DNA of 38,741 nucleotides, taken from the NCBI GenBank assembly GCA_002687275.1, contig NYZT01000027.1, positions 1 through 38,741 of the forward strand. The letters are read 5' to 3'. The notes under the pieces were generated by a model. The model saw only the letters and a list, made by a program, of their open reading frames with translations, did no database searches and was not told the DNA's origin. This document shows, in pieces, positions 17,501 through 23,427 of the stretch. The stretch's first letter is position 1; each line of letters starts with the position of its first letter. The DNA is from Candidatus Woesearchaeota archaeon. GTDB lineage: Archaea > Nanobdellota > Nanobdellia > Woesearchaeales > ARS49. A program made the translations under genes and the position numbers.

Positions 17501-20500
17501 GGGTGTAGTTCCAGCTGGATTGTTTTACCCATCGCCATCCTTGTCTGATGTTGAGGCTGTTGTCATTCTCGTCATACATGGCTGAGGTGCCTCTTTCTCC
17601 GCCGGAGCTGCCACTGGCGTTGAGTTTTTCTATGGAGATGGTGGTGGTGTTGTAGCCAATGAAGATCATGCCGCCTCCGCTTCTGGCCCCAGTGCCTGTC
17701 GCGTCGAGCGTACCGTTGCCTACGAGTTCGTTGACGAGGATGTTGATGCTGCCTCCGCTTCCTCCTCCTGCTGAGCCGCTTCCATCAATTCCGTTGGCGC
17801 TGATGTTGCCAGAGAGGTTGGCAAAGTTGGATCGTATGATGATCACGCCTCCTCCTCTTCCCCCCGCGCCTCCTCCGCCACTGTTTCCTCCTCCGCTTCC
17901 GTGCTCAACAGGGTTTGTTGGGTCGTCATACACTTGGCCAGAAGGTAGTGGGGGTTCTGTTGTTGCTGGCCCGCCTAGACCTCCGTGGCCTGCTCCTGGG
18001 GCATCCCCGCTAGCGGAATCCGTGCCTGCGCCTGGACCAAGACCTGCGTCAAATCCTGTGCCGTCCGAAAGAATGACTGAGCTTATAGTGAAGGTGAAGT
18101 TAGGGCTGGTGATGTTTAGCCTGCTTGTTCTGTTGATGACGGCCTCTACCAAGAAGGAGGTTCCTGCTCCGATGGTGAGATTGCCGATGAAGCTTTCGTT
18201 GTTCTTTGGTTGGATGCTCGAGTTTGTTATGTGGAAGACGCTGGCGGTGATGTTGAGCGTGTTGTTAGCTAGCGTGATTGCGTTTGTGACGTTCAACAGG
18301 GTGAAGTTCCAGGCAGACAGTTTTACCCATCGCCAGCTCTGTCTGATGTTGAGGCTGTTGCTGTCCATGTCAAACATGGCTGCGGTGCCGGGATTGCTGC
18401 CATTCGCTCCGTCAACAAACATGTTCTCTATGCTTGTGGTGGAGGTGTTGTAACGCAACATAATCATGCCTCCTCCGCCTCCTGAAAGTCCGCTGCCTCG
18501 TGACATATACTTTCCGTCTCCGTGTAGGGTGTTGACGAGTACGTTGATGCTGCCTCCACTTCCCCCTCCGCCTGGACCATCGCTCGCCCCGCCGTCTGTG
18601 GTGATGTTTCCTGACATGTTCAACCTGTCAGCTCTGATGAAGACTGCTCCGCCTCCTCTTTGTCCTCCTTTGCCTCCTCCACTTCCAAGCTCGACAGGAT
18701 TCAAGGGATCATCGTAAACTTCGCTGCGAGGCATGGGAGGAGTTTCGCCGAGTATCTCGCTGCCTGCTCCACCATGTCCTCCTGGGCCGCCAAAGGTTGA
18801 ACCGTCCATTCCTCCTCCGGGTCCTGCGGAGGCGTTGAAGCCAGAGGCTTCCAGGATGATGAAGGATTCGCTGTCAATGCTGACGTTGACCGATGTTACA
18901 TTGAATCGTGTGAAGTTTCCTATGGTCGAGCTCAGTATGGACATCTCCGTGGTGTTCACGGTGAGGTTCTTGTCTAGATCCAGACTTACGTTTCCAGCAA
19001 GAAGCAGCGTGCTGTTTTGCATGCGGAAGAACGCGCCAGAGATGTTGATGCTGACGTTGTAGGTGGCTGCCACGTTTGTTAAGTTCATGGAAAACGCGTA
19101 TACGGGTGTCTCGTCAAACGTCCAGGACTGTCGCATGTTGAACGCGCCAGTGACGAGATCCACAAATGCTAGCGAGCCCGGGAAGGCCTTTCCTCTGCTG
19201 CTCACAGAAGATCGAGTGGGGTCGAGCGTGCTGGTGTTCGCTCTGACAATGATACGCCCTCCGCCGCCTGAGGCGTTCTCATGATCTGCGGCTCCTTCTG
19301 CCTCGAGACGTCCGTTTCCTATGAGGGTGTCTACCAGGATGTTGATGGTGCCTCCGCTTCCGCCGCCGCCATCACTTGCGAGGCTGATGCCACCTGTTAC
19401 CGTGATGTTTCCGCTCATGTTGAGTGTGGATCCTCTGATGAACACTGCGCCTCCTCCTCTTCCTCCTTCTGTGGTGCCGTCGTCACCTGCTCCGCCCTGA
19501 CTTCCTGGGTTGACGGGGTTGCGTGCGCTGTCATAGCTAATACCTGCTAGTACGGGGGGGTCGCCAGGAGAGTCTAACCCTTTGCCTCCGTGTCCTGCGC
19601 CAGACCCATGGGGGTGGCCGGCTGTGTCGTCCTGTCCTACTCCTGGACCGCCATAGGCAGAGCTGTTTGCCTCAATGTTGGCCTGCTCGTCGATGGTGAT
19701 GTTGACGCTGGTGATGTTGACAACAAGAAAATCGGCGAGTATGCTGTTTTTCATTTCCATGTTGGTGGCGTTCATGGTTAGGTTGATCGTTTGATTTTCC
19801 AGCGAGCCCTCAATCGTGGCGTTGACCATGCTGAACACGTCCACGCTAATGTTGAGAGTGTCATTCATGGTCACGTTGACCCCTATGATGCGCAGGCTGC
19901 CTATGTCTTGTAGGCTTGCAGAGGGGAATCTGAAGTCTTCGATCAGGTAGACAACGTCGTCGTCCACGTCCAGCAGGAACAGTGTGCCGGGCTTTGCGTT
20001 GGGCCCGCCTCCTAAGACGTCATAGTTATCGTGGGTGAGGCTGGAGTGATTGTACTCGATACGCATTCTTCCGCCTCCGCCGCGGCCACCTCCACCTCCT
20101 CCCCTGGCGGTGATGTTTCCTGTACCATTCATGTGGTTTGTGATGATATGGACGGTGCCTCCTCCGCCTCCGCCGCCAATTCCGGAGCCACCGCTTTGGA
20201 TGCCTGAGGCGCCGTCTGCGCTTATGGTGCCGTTAACGATGAGCACGTCTGCCTCGAGCTTGAGAATGCCTCCTCCTGCTCCAGCCAAGCCGTCATCAGT
20301 ACTGCCTGCGTGGCCTCCTCCATCGCCTGGCTGGAAGGGATTCACAGGGTCACCGTAGGCAATACCTCCGGGGTTGATGGGGTCTCCTTTGCCTTCTCCA
20401 CTACCTCCGTGGCCTCCTCCAGGCCCGTCGGTAGAATCATCGTCTGAGTCTGAGAGTTGGTTGACGCCCTGATTGGCCTGGTAGCCCGTGCCGTTCAGCA

Positions 20501-22751
20501 GAATGTCTCCTTCTACGGTGATATTCTCTGCTTTGATGAGTATGCTTTCGTTGCCTATACTCGTGGCGTTAATGATCATGATGGCTCCTGCGCTAACGTT
20601 GATGTTGTCGCAGGTCTTGTTGCTCGTTACGTATTCTGTGCCGGTGATGACCCAGTTGGCGCTCGCGGCAGGACAGCTCGCAAATTTGGTGACATTAAAC
20701 TCGAGATAGATGCTGTGGTTTTTGTTGTTGGATGTGTCATTCGCCAGTATGGTGAGGTTGTACTCCCCTGGTGTGTCGGTCGCTAGCGTTACCAAGGTAT
20801 TGTTGAACTCTGTGCCTGACTTGTTGAACAATTGTACTAGCACGTTGCTACCGTTGGGGATGGTGATGTTGGCGTACACGGTGTCTGTGATGTTGTCATC
20901 CGTGACGTTGACCTCGATGGTGGTGGTGTTGCCCCGCTGGAACTGTCGAGGCGTGACGTTAAGTTTGGTTACTTCGGGGACCTCGACGTCCGACGTTAGC
21001 GTGATTTCGTACTGGATGGTCAGCACAGGATAGTTGGTGATGTTGGCGTCTTCTTGCATCACGATCTCTGCGGTGGAGTTGGATTCGTTATGCTCCAACG
21101 TTCGTATGCCAAAAGTGAACATGTCGCCTCCTGTCAGCACGCTTTCGATGTCATCTGAGGCGTTAAGGCTTAGTTGCTGAGTGGCCTTCCAGTAGCAGCC
21201 AGAAGAGGTAAGGCACGTATCTTTTGTCTCATGCCCAGCAACGTTGCACCCGTCCACGTGATCCTCACACGCGGATCCGGCCCATGTGCAACCGGCGTTG
21301 ACGCTACACGCTGGTTCGTCTCCTTGTTCGGCACAGTTATCTCTGAAGCCCCTGCAAAGGCTCCTGTCGTTGGTGAAGTTAGTGCTGCCGTGGAAGTAGA
21401 TGTCGATGCTGCCGTTGGTGCCGTTGTAGAGGTCGTTGTTGCCTTGGGCGTTGTCTGTGTAGTCTGCTGCGGGTTTGGAGATTCTAGCAACCGTGATGTT
21501 GTCCTCATCGGTTATTTCTACTGCTGTTAGCGTGAGGTTCACCAGTGTTATGTTGGCGTTGTCAGGAATGATGGTGGTGTTGAAGTCCAGGAAGAGGCGA
21601 TAGCTTGCGTGTTTTGTGTCGCCCCAGGTGCACGGTGTTTGGGAGGTACAGTCATCTTCGAGGGTTAGGTTGGTGCATGGCTCGACCGTGCCCTCACAGC
21701 TGTCTCCGTCCCAGGTGCAGCCTCGCTGGGTGTTGCAGCTACCTTCATCACCGATATCGCCGCAGGGAGTGGGAGTTCCTGAGCAGCCGGGCATGGTTTT
21801 GTTGCCAAGGGATGCGTTGGAGAAGGTGGTGTCTCGGGTGTATTGGGTTATGTTTTCACTGGTCTCGTTCCTAAGGGTGTACCCGTCCAGCGTGAGGTTG
21901 CCTCCGTCTAGCGAGACGACGGTGATGGAGACTGCTTGTATGAGGAGGTCTCCTTGTTGTTGAACAGGAGCAACAGAGAAGCCTACGGCCTCTCCTGCCG
22001 ATCTGAACAGGGTGAAGTGGTCAACGGTAAAACTAACGTCTCCGTTGTCGTACTGGATGTTGGTACAGCTAGGGTTGGTCTGGTCGTCACAGGCCGCCCA
22101 GGTTGTTCCGTCATCGCTGTACTCGATCTTGCTCCCTATTGCGCCGTTGATGGTGAGGATTGCTGTTTTGTTGAGATGGATGCACTTGGTCGTGTCCAGC
22201 CCGAGGAGATTATCCTCAACCGTGAGACACTCGTGGATGCCGGTGTAGTTCAGTTTGCCACCGAAATCAATCTTTCCAAGATCGCCGCTTATGCTGCCGT
22301 CTTCCTGGATTTGCATACCTTTCGGTATGAGCAAGAAATTGTAGTTGAGGATTGCAGCATCATCCTCTTCGTCCGCTGCGTCCTCTAGCGTGGTTGTGTC
22401 TTCGATAAGACTGGGAAGGTCTGTAAGGTCTGGGATGTCTTCGATGGTGGGTGCACCAAACTCGTAAAGTAGCGTCTGTTGAGAGATGTTGGAGCCCACG
22501 AGTAAGGATACCGTAAGCTCCACCTCTCTTACTGTTGCGTGGTTCTTGGTTAGCGTTAGTAATTCTCCATCAACTTCTGTTGTGACGTTTTCGTGCGTCT
22601 GGACGAGGAAGGTGTCTGCCGGGCCTAGGAGCTCGGTGAGGTTTAGCGTGGTTGTTGGCAGATCTAGACCGAAAAGTCCTGTGATCGTGCCTCCGGCTAT
22701 CCCGAGCCCGGCGATGACGATGAAAACGGCGAGGAGCTTTCTTACTTCCAT
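11523..22751 (-). CDS. Giant Gly/Asn-rich repeat surface protein with C-terminal lipase-like domain and cytoplasmic repeat tail
   Basis: 3,742 aa from the ATG at 22751, chosen over the tracked GTG at 22781 because GGAGG precedes it and a signal peptide (KLLAVFIVIAGLGIAGG) begins at once. Order: signal 1-24; beta-rich region; two Cys clusters with C-W-G motifs (~320-374, ~465-520); Ig-like domain (~594-685); seven Gly/Asn-rich ~265-aa repeats (~700-2550), each with a GHGG motif and about a dozen N-x-S/T sequons; Ala-Pro linker (~2770); alpha/beta hydrolase (~3050-3280) with LILIHGF, nucleophile motif AHSMGG, and candidate acid and base in NDGVVGV and LDHGQ; CGNGVCGQGE Cys motif (~3335-3353); about three TM helices (~3360-3460); a basic cytoplasmic tail of six ~43-aa repeats. 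The hydrolase would sit just outside the membrane. Substrate unknown; lipase, esterase and PGAP1-like amidohydrolase are all possible. Confidence 0.9.
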   Translation of the reverse strand: MEVRKLLAVFIVIAGLGIAGGTITGLFGLDLPTTTLNLTELLGPADTFLVQTHENVTTEVDGELLTLTKNHATVREVELTVSLLVGSNISQQTLLYEFGAPTIEDIPDLTDLPSLIEDTTTLEDAADEEDDAAILNYNFLLIPKGMQIQEDGSISGDLGKIDFGGKLNYTGIHECLTVEDNLLGLDTTKCIHLNKTAILTINGAIGSKIEYSDDGTTWAACDDQTNPSCTNIQYDNGDVSFTVDHFTLFRSAGEAVGFSVAPVQQQGDLLIQAVSITVVSLDGGNLTLDGYTLRNETSENITQYTRDTTFSNASLGNKTMPGCSGTPTPCGDIGDEGSCNTQRGCTWDGDSCEGTVEPCTNLTLEDDCTSQTPCTWGDTKHASYRLFLDFNTTIIPDNANITLVNLTLTAVEITDEDNITVARISKPAADYTDNAQGNNDLYNGTNGSIDIYFHGSTNFTNDRSLCRGFRDNCAEQGDEPACSVNAGCTWAGSACEDHVDGCNVAGHETKDTCLTSSGCYWKATQQLSLNASDDIESVLTGGDMFTFGIRTLEHNESNSTAEIVMQEDANITNYPVLTIQYEITLTSDVEVPEVTKLNVTPRQFQRGNTTTIEVNVTDDNITDTVYANITIPNGSNVLVQLFNKSGTEFNNTLVTLATDTPGEYNLTILANDTSNNKNHSIYLEFNVTKFASCPAASANWVITGTEYVTSNKTCDNINVSAGAIMIINATSIGNESILIKAENITVEGDILLNGTGYQANQGVNQLSDSDDDSTDGPGGGHGGSGEGKGDPINPGGIAYGDPVNPFQPGDGGGHAGSTDDGLAGAGGGILKLEADVLIVNGTISADGASGIQSGGSGIGGGGGGGTVHIITNHMNGTGNITARGGGGGGRGGGGRMRIEYNHSSLTHDNYDVLGGGPNAKPGTLFLLDVDDDVVYLIEDFRFPSASLQDIGSLRIIGVNVTMNDTLNISVDVFSMVNATIEGSLENQTINLTMNATNMEMKNSILADFLVVNITSVNITIDEQANIEANSSAYGGPGVGQDDTAGHPHGSGAGHGGKGLDSPGDPPVLAGISYDSARNPVNPGSQGGAGDDGTTEGGRGGGAVFIRGSTLNMSGNITVTGGISLASDGGGGSGGTINILVDTLIGNGRLEAEGAADHENASGGGGRIIVRANTSTLDPTRSSVSSRGKAFPGSLAFVDLVTGAFNMRQSWTFDETPVYAFSMNLTNVAATYNVSINISGAFFRMQNSTLLLAGNVSLDLDKNLTVNTTEMSILSSTIGNFTRFNVTSVNVSIDSESFIILEASGFNASAGPGGGMDGSTFGGPGGHGGAGSEILGETPPMPRSEVYDDPLNPVELGSGGGKGGQRGGGAVFIRADRLNMSGNITTDGGASDGPGGGGSGGSINVLVNTLHGDGKYMSRGSGLSGGGGGMIMLRYNTSTTSIENMFVDGANGSNPGTAAMFDMDSNSLNIRQSWRWVKLSAWNFTLLNVTNAITLANNTLNITASVFHITNSSIQPKNNESFIGNLTIGAGTSFLVEAVINRTSRLNITSPNFTFTISSVILSDGTGFDAGLGPGAGTDSASGDAPGAGHGGLGGPATTEPPLPSGQVYDDPTNPVEHGSGGGNSGGGGAGGRGGGVIIIRSNFANLSGNISANGIDGSGSAGGGSGGSINILVNELVGNGTLDATGTGARSGGGMIFIGYNTTTISIEKLNASGSSGGERGTSAMYDENDNSLNIRQGWRWVKQSSWNYTLLNVSNALTKANDTLNISASVFHLIDSIIEGNTNESLIGNFTLSAGTSLIMDSTINRTSRFNITSPNFTLTVGSVILSDGTGFASDSGPAFGMTGATEAGSGAGHGGRGMQGENFPLEPYDNPLNPEEAGSGGASEPGGALGGRGGGVVFIRSSFSNLSGNITVDGVLPPPGSQNTGGAGGSINILVGNLTGGGFLTAKGANASSGGMILVQYNFTKIPITNIAVDGDGGAEPGTAAMFDLDDNSLNIRQGWRWVKQASWNYTLLNVSNALTKANDTLNISASVFHLINSTIEGNTNESFIGNFTLSAGTSLIMDSTINKTSAMNITSPNFTLTANSFISADKAGFRAEQGPGAGLGGANGGSGAGHGGKGSDFIEDAGDNSPGGNPYDSPFNPIQPGSGGGARLSQGGGAGGGVVFIRGNQVNISGNITATGEDYQGTDIGAGGSGGTINVIVNNLTGNGNFEARGADNSSGGMITVRTNFSTISIENTDVSGKSGGGVGTIAFFELNASSVQIRGGWRWVLTDLSIWNYATINITQAATTSNHSLTLNVTNLILYNASIIPNPSQNLSNLSITAEHILLDMAQIANVTRLNISTTNMTLDVQSIITTKGFGAETGPGAGPIGSSESNGSGGSHGGVGAPTWISTANPEIVQESYGSRYGSAFNPVELGSGGGGAGAAPTVNGSQGGGLVFIEAGLINISGNLSVDGFGDQEGGGGSGGSINIVTDVIDGQGYLLARGRGGTGEGGGGGRIMIKYNTSLVNNSHLLANGSNGGVTGTVGLYDIDHDHLYAVQGWEWSAVDQNNFNISNATMLPGTVVRGTGAIVTLNSTYIMDGATFAGTNGSTEIQAEFFYVRNATFNGTAAGVKFVYQNRYHDNHSVIITDSTFKLGQLNTSGIEFGGVAGNVNNLSGFLVLAEDYALANTSLESNLDVAAQITFFNTLFENPRATRDPEDDGVFETCPSNVCTEVSFANRVHVYNVTGFSSYGEDANPGTGKIVVPRSSSAPKKTAKAEEATEAPAPAPAPAPAPAAPAAKATGVSAATSQRRSNIGRLFISQEDIEAEEVACAQGEAGSQVKIKKAGAPPVPTGYSILADPFAMDCKGDNVVLTLSVSENYENITTLKCNRDGCEFVGVEKPTEFECGGVSYSELVLSEYSKEGLEIDRKRVLTKEAIITPEKPRVQVESYTIEFEDVTKPFRFNMKPHALSLPQVDKHIALLVDPIEITQDSGKPQTVTISVQSPRTSNVLEGEFPAFRRQNGDMQSIVTNYDGSAVSGTFETNTTSVLGFYGIRCDSCDDVTMSKEHDGGSRQALILIHGFMSSPATWLPLIEEFRLTKQPQQVYSIAYPSTLDFKEISRQTRLLIEGTLQEFDTVDIVAHSMGGLITQQVLKDMTRKEFEEKLRKLILAGTPNDGSPAIDIYKKVQKRIGAKKNIVPFLAASPTAVQSLSQGIQLPRMEDKEYVVLAGNRPFSIETALFTVESDQIAQFFDEPNDGVVGVKSAQHVGGEYVNNKCEDYFEMELDHGQIIDHAVPRKVIARLVAKRVEGKVTLGFNQYVRLNINNCQPGYTYAVVGQEIDEATVADPLNCKCGNGVCGQGEDSVNCPSDCLIVDKDAKNLLPMIIYGFLLAMIALILYGEFKRHKYGKDLPRLFRLSKVGIALLLGATLGLHHYLYEALVPAYVLLALIVVSVLVEFFRHAHMPHLPRMPHPLRRWKPRRQPVMMPTLKRLHDAFLKVSLPKLKPIRLPRRESLPPPKWDLPKVKYKPFSIKPQPTPQPKPRTSGERLQEMLGKRHHRAWTKEGQVAQVPKPLHQLKKQFGTRYERYLQQTPKAKPHVAPVQKKPRMPAHKPRYGFDKLKQKFASRVEDRLQYTKPEPEVVRPPQRIERKPHEHKGHMLESLKKSFDTSYRTKTSYVRPEPRPTPKPRPVKKRERHTNVSLDRLRESLGTSYQRQVKPKPVVKHKPKEPPTKEEHTYTHAKRLRDLKKKFGGGKK
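11530..12165 (-). repeat. Six ~43-aa basic repeats encoding the cytoplasmic tail
   Basis: After the last TM helix the protein carries six copies of a motif L--LK--FG(T)-Y/R-R, for example LHQLKKQFGTRYERYL, FDKLKQKFASRVEDRL and LDRLRESLGTSYQRQ, centred near 12150, 12063, 11935, 11806, 11681 and 11552. Short amphipathic helices are separated by Lys/Pro/Arg-rich linkers. The strong positive charge agrees with a cytoplasmic location. Confidence 0.75.
15100..20650 (-). repeat. Seven tandem ~790-820-bp repeats in the giant gene
   Basis: GHGG-type motifs recur near 20410, 19590, 18775, 17985, 17190, 16402 and 15592, giving a period of 788-820 bp (about 263-272 aa). Each unit has an Asn/Ser/Thr-rich beta region (NISASVFHL-type), a GHGG loop, a Y-D-P-NP-E-GSGGG segment, a GGGVVFIR strand block, NLSGNI, a GG-GGSINILV block and a closing RQGWRWV block. 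The regular beta pattern suggests a solenoid or stacked sandwich stalk. Units 5 and 6 are nearly identical in their shared core, while the outer units are more diverged. Confidence 0.85.
16660..16729 (-). repeat. 70-bp exact copy shared with 17449-17518
   Basis: These 70 bp are identical to 17449-17518, exactly 789 bp (263 codons) away in the neighbouring repeat unit. The preceding ~110 bp on the + strand (from about 16543 and 17332) is also close to identical. Identity at the nucleotide level, including synonymous sites, points to recent duplication or gene conversion between adjacent units. Confidence 0.85.
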
Positions 22752-22993
22752 ACAGCCCTCCGTGTGTAGCTGCACTTCCACTGCTTGAGAAATGCCTCTA
22801 CGGTGTTAGCGTGTTGTTTCTTAACCAAGAGTGCGGTTCTGCCTAGTTGTTCAATTTTTAGGTCTTGGATGATTCCAGATTTGCCATCTCTGCCCTTGAT
22901 GGCGTAGTAAAATCTGACCTTGTCAGAGTATTTTAGATGGGTGGTCGAATAGGTAAAAACGGCAAACTCGGTGTGACTACTACCAACAACCAC
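22742..22993 (-). CDS. Small uncharacterised protein opening the giant operon
   Basis: 83 aa, GTG start at 22993. It is soluble, with no signal peptide. It is homologous to the 90-aa protein at 11254-11526 (shared DKVRF-YA-KGR, QL--T-LLV and AFLK-WKC blocks), so two paralogs bracket the giant gene. The stop codon lies 10 nt inside the giant gene (TAA at 22742-22744, giant ATG at 22751), which couples their translation. The TATA box is about 31 nt upstream of the start codon and leaves a leader of only a few nucleotides. Function is unknown. A regulator, assembly factor or ribosome-associated factor for the giant protein are possibilities that the sequence alone cannot separate. Confidence 0.8.
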   Translation of the reverse strand: MVVGSSHTEFAVFTYSTTHLKYSDKVRFYYAIKGRDGKSGIIQDLKIEQLGRTALLVKKQHANTVEAFLKQWKCSYTRRAVWK

Positions 22994-23035
22994 GCTGTTA
23001 AATAATTTAACAGCAGTGGTATTTAAAGCTTTCGG
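22994..23035 (-). promoter_or_regulatory. Promoter (BRE/TATA) with 21-bp palindromic operator for the giant operon
   Basis: On the minus strand the sequence reads CGAAAGCTTTAAATACC, a good archaeal BRE plus TATA box (about 23020-23035). It is followed by GCTGTTAAATAATTTAACAGC (22994-23014), a perfect inverted repeat of 10-bp arms around one base that ends at the start codon. The palindrome covers the expected transcription start, the usual position for a repressor site. The binding protein is not known from the sequence. Confidence 0.75.
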
Positions 23036-23112
23036 CGCTTCTCGTCGAAAACTTCATCACCACTCGTTTGGGTCAAAAACCATCAGAAACCTGCTGGTAT
23101 AAATTATTACCG

Positions 23113-23358
23113 CTACAACTCGTATCTCGTAACCGCGCCGCAATCCCCGCAGGTTTGGACCAGCACGCCCTTTCGGATACGTTTTTGCCATCGTGCAAGT
23201 GCAAAACACTCCTTGCAGTACGTCCGCTTGAGTTCTGGAGAGAGGTCTAGTCTTTTCTTTAATCTGAGAAGGTGCGCCTTTCGTACGAGCTTTCGCTCGT
23301 TAGCCTTGTCCTTGCTTGCTTCCACCAAAAGTTTTTGGAACTCGTCAATGGCTGCCAC
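23113..23358 (-). CDS. rnp4: RNase P protein component 4 (Rpp21/Rpr2-type zinc ribbon)
   Basis: 81 aa, GTG start at 23358. An N-terminal helical region of basic helices (RKLVRKAHLLRLKKRL) is followed by a zinc ribbon with two Cys pairs, YCKEC and TCGDCG, and a terminal aromatic-basic end (VTRYEL). This is the architecture of archaeal Rpp21 homologs, which bind the catalytic RNA of RNase P with Rpp29 and help process tRNA 5' ends. It is somewhat shorter than most family members. The TATA box lies about 26 nt upstream, so the mRNA is probably leaderless. The gene is transcribed divergently from the coiled-coil gene at 23428 using the same TATA element. Identification rests on Cys spacing and length, without a database search. 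Confidence 0.72.
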   Translation of the reverse strand: MAAIDEFQKLLVEASKDKANERKLVRKAHLLRLKKRLDLSPELKRTYCKECFALARWQKRIRKGVLVQTCGDCGAVTRYEL

Positions 23359-23378
23359 GACGGTGCTAGACTTGTTTT

Positions 23379-23390
23379 GTATTTAAATCA
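23379..23390. promoter_or_regulatory. Palindromic TATA box probably shared by divergent genes
   Basis: ATTTAAAT (23381-23388) is its own reverse complement and is the only TATA-like element in the 69-bp gap. It sits 26 nt from the rnp4 GTG on one side and about 44 nt from the ATG of the coiled-coil gene on the other, so one TATA box may direct both transcripts. Confidence 0.6.
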
Positions 23391-23427
23391 TGCCCATCTT
23401 AATAAGCTCAACATAGATTGCAAGGTC

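Noticed and set aside
16735-18453. Long + strand ORFs (257 aa and 264 aa) opposite the giant repeat gene
   Set aside because: They are Pro/Leu-rich mirror images of Gly/Asn-rich codons, recur with the repeat period, and lack promoters and ribosome-binding sites.
22994-23014. 21-bp inverted repeat as an intrinsic terminator
   Set aside because: It is AT-rich, lies between TATA and start codon and has no following T-run for either flanking gene.
23272-23427. Extended N-terminus of the coiled-coil protein
   Set aside because: Would run through the divergent rnp4 gene and upstream of the TATA box; the ATG at 23428 has better signals.
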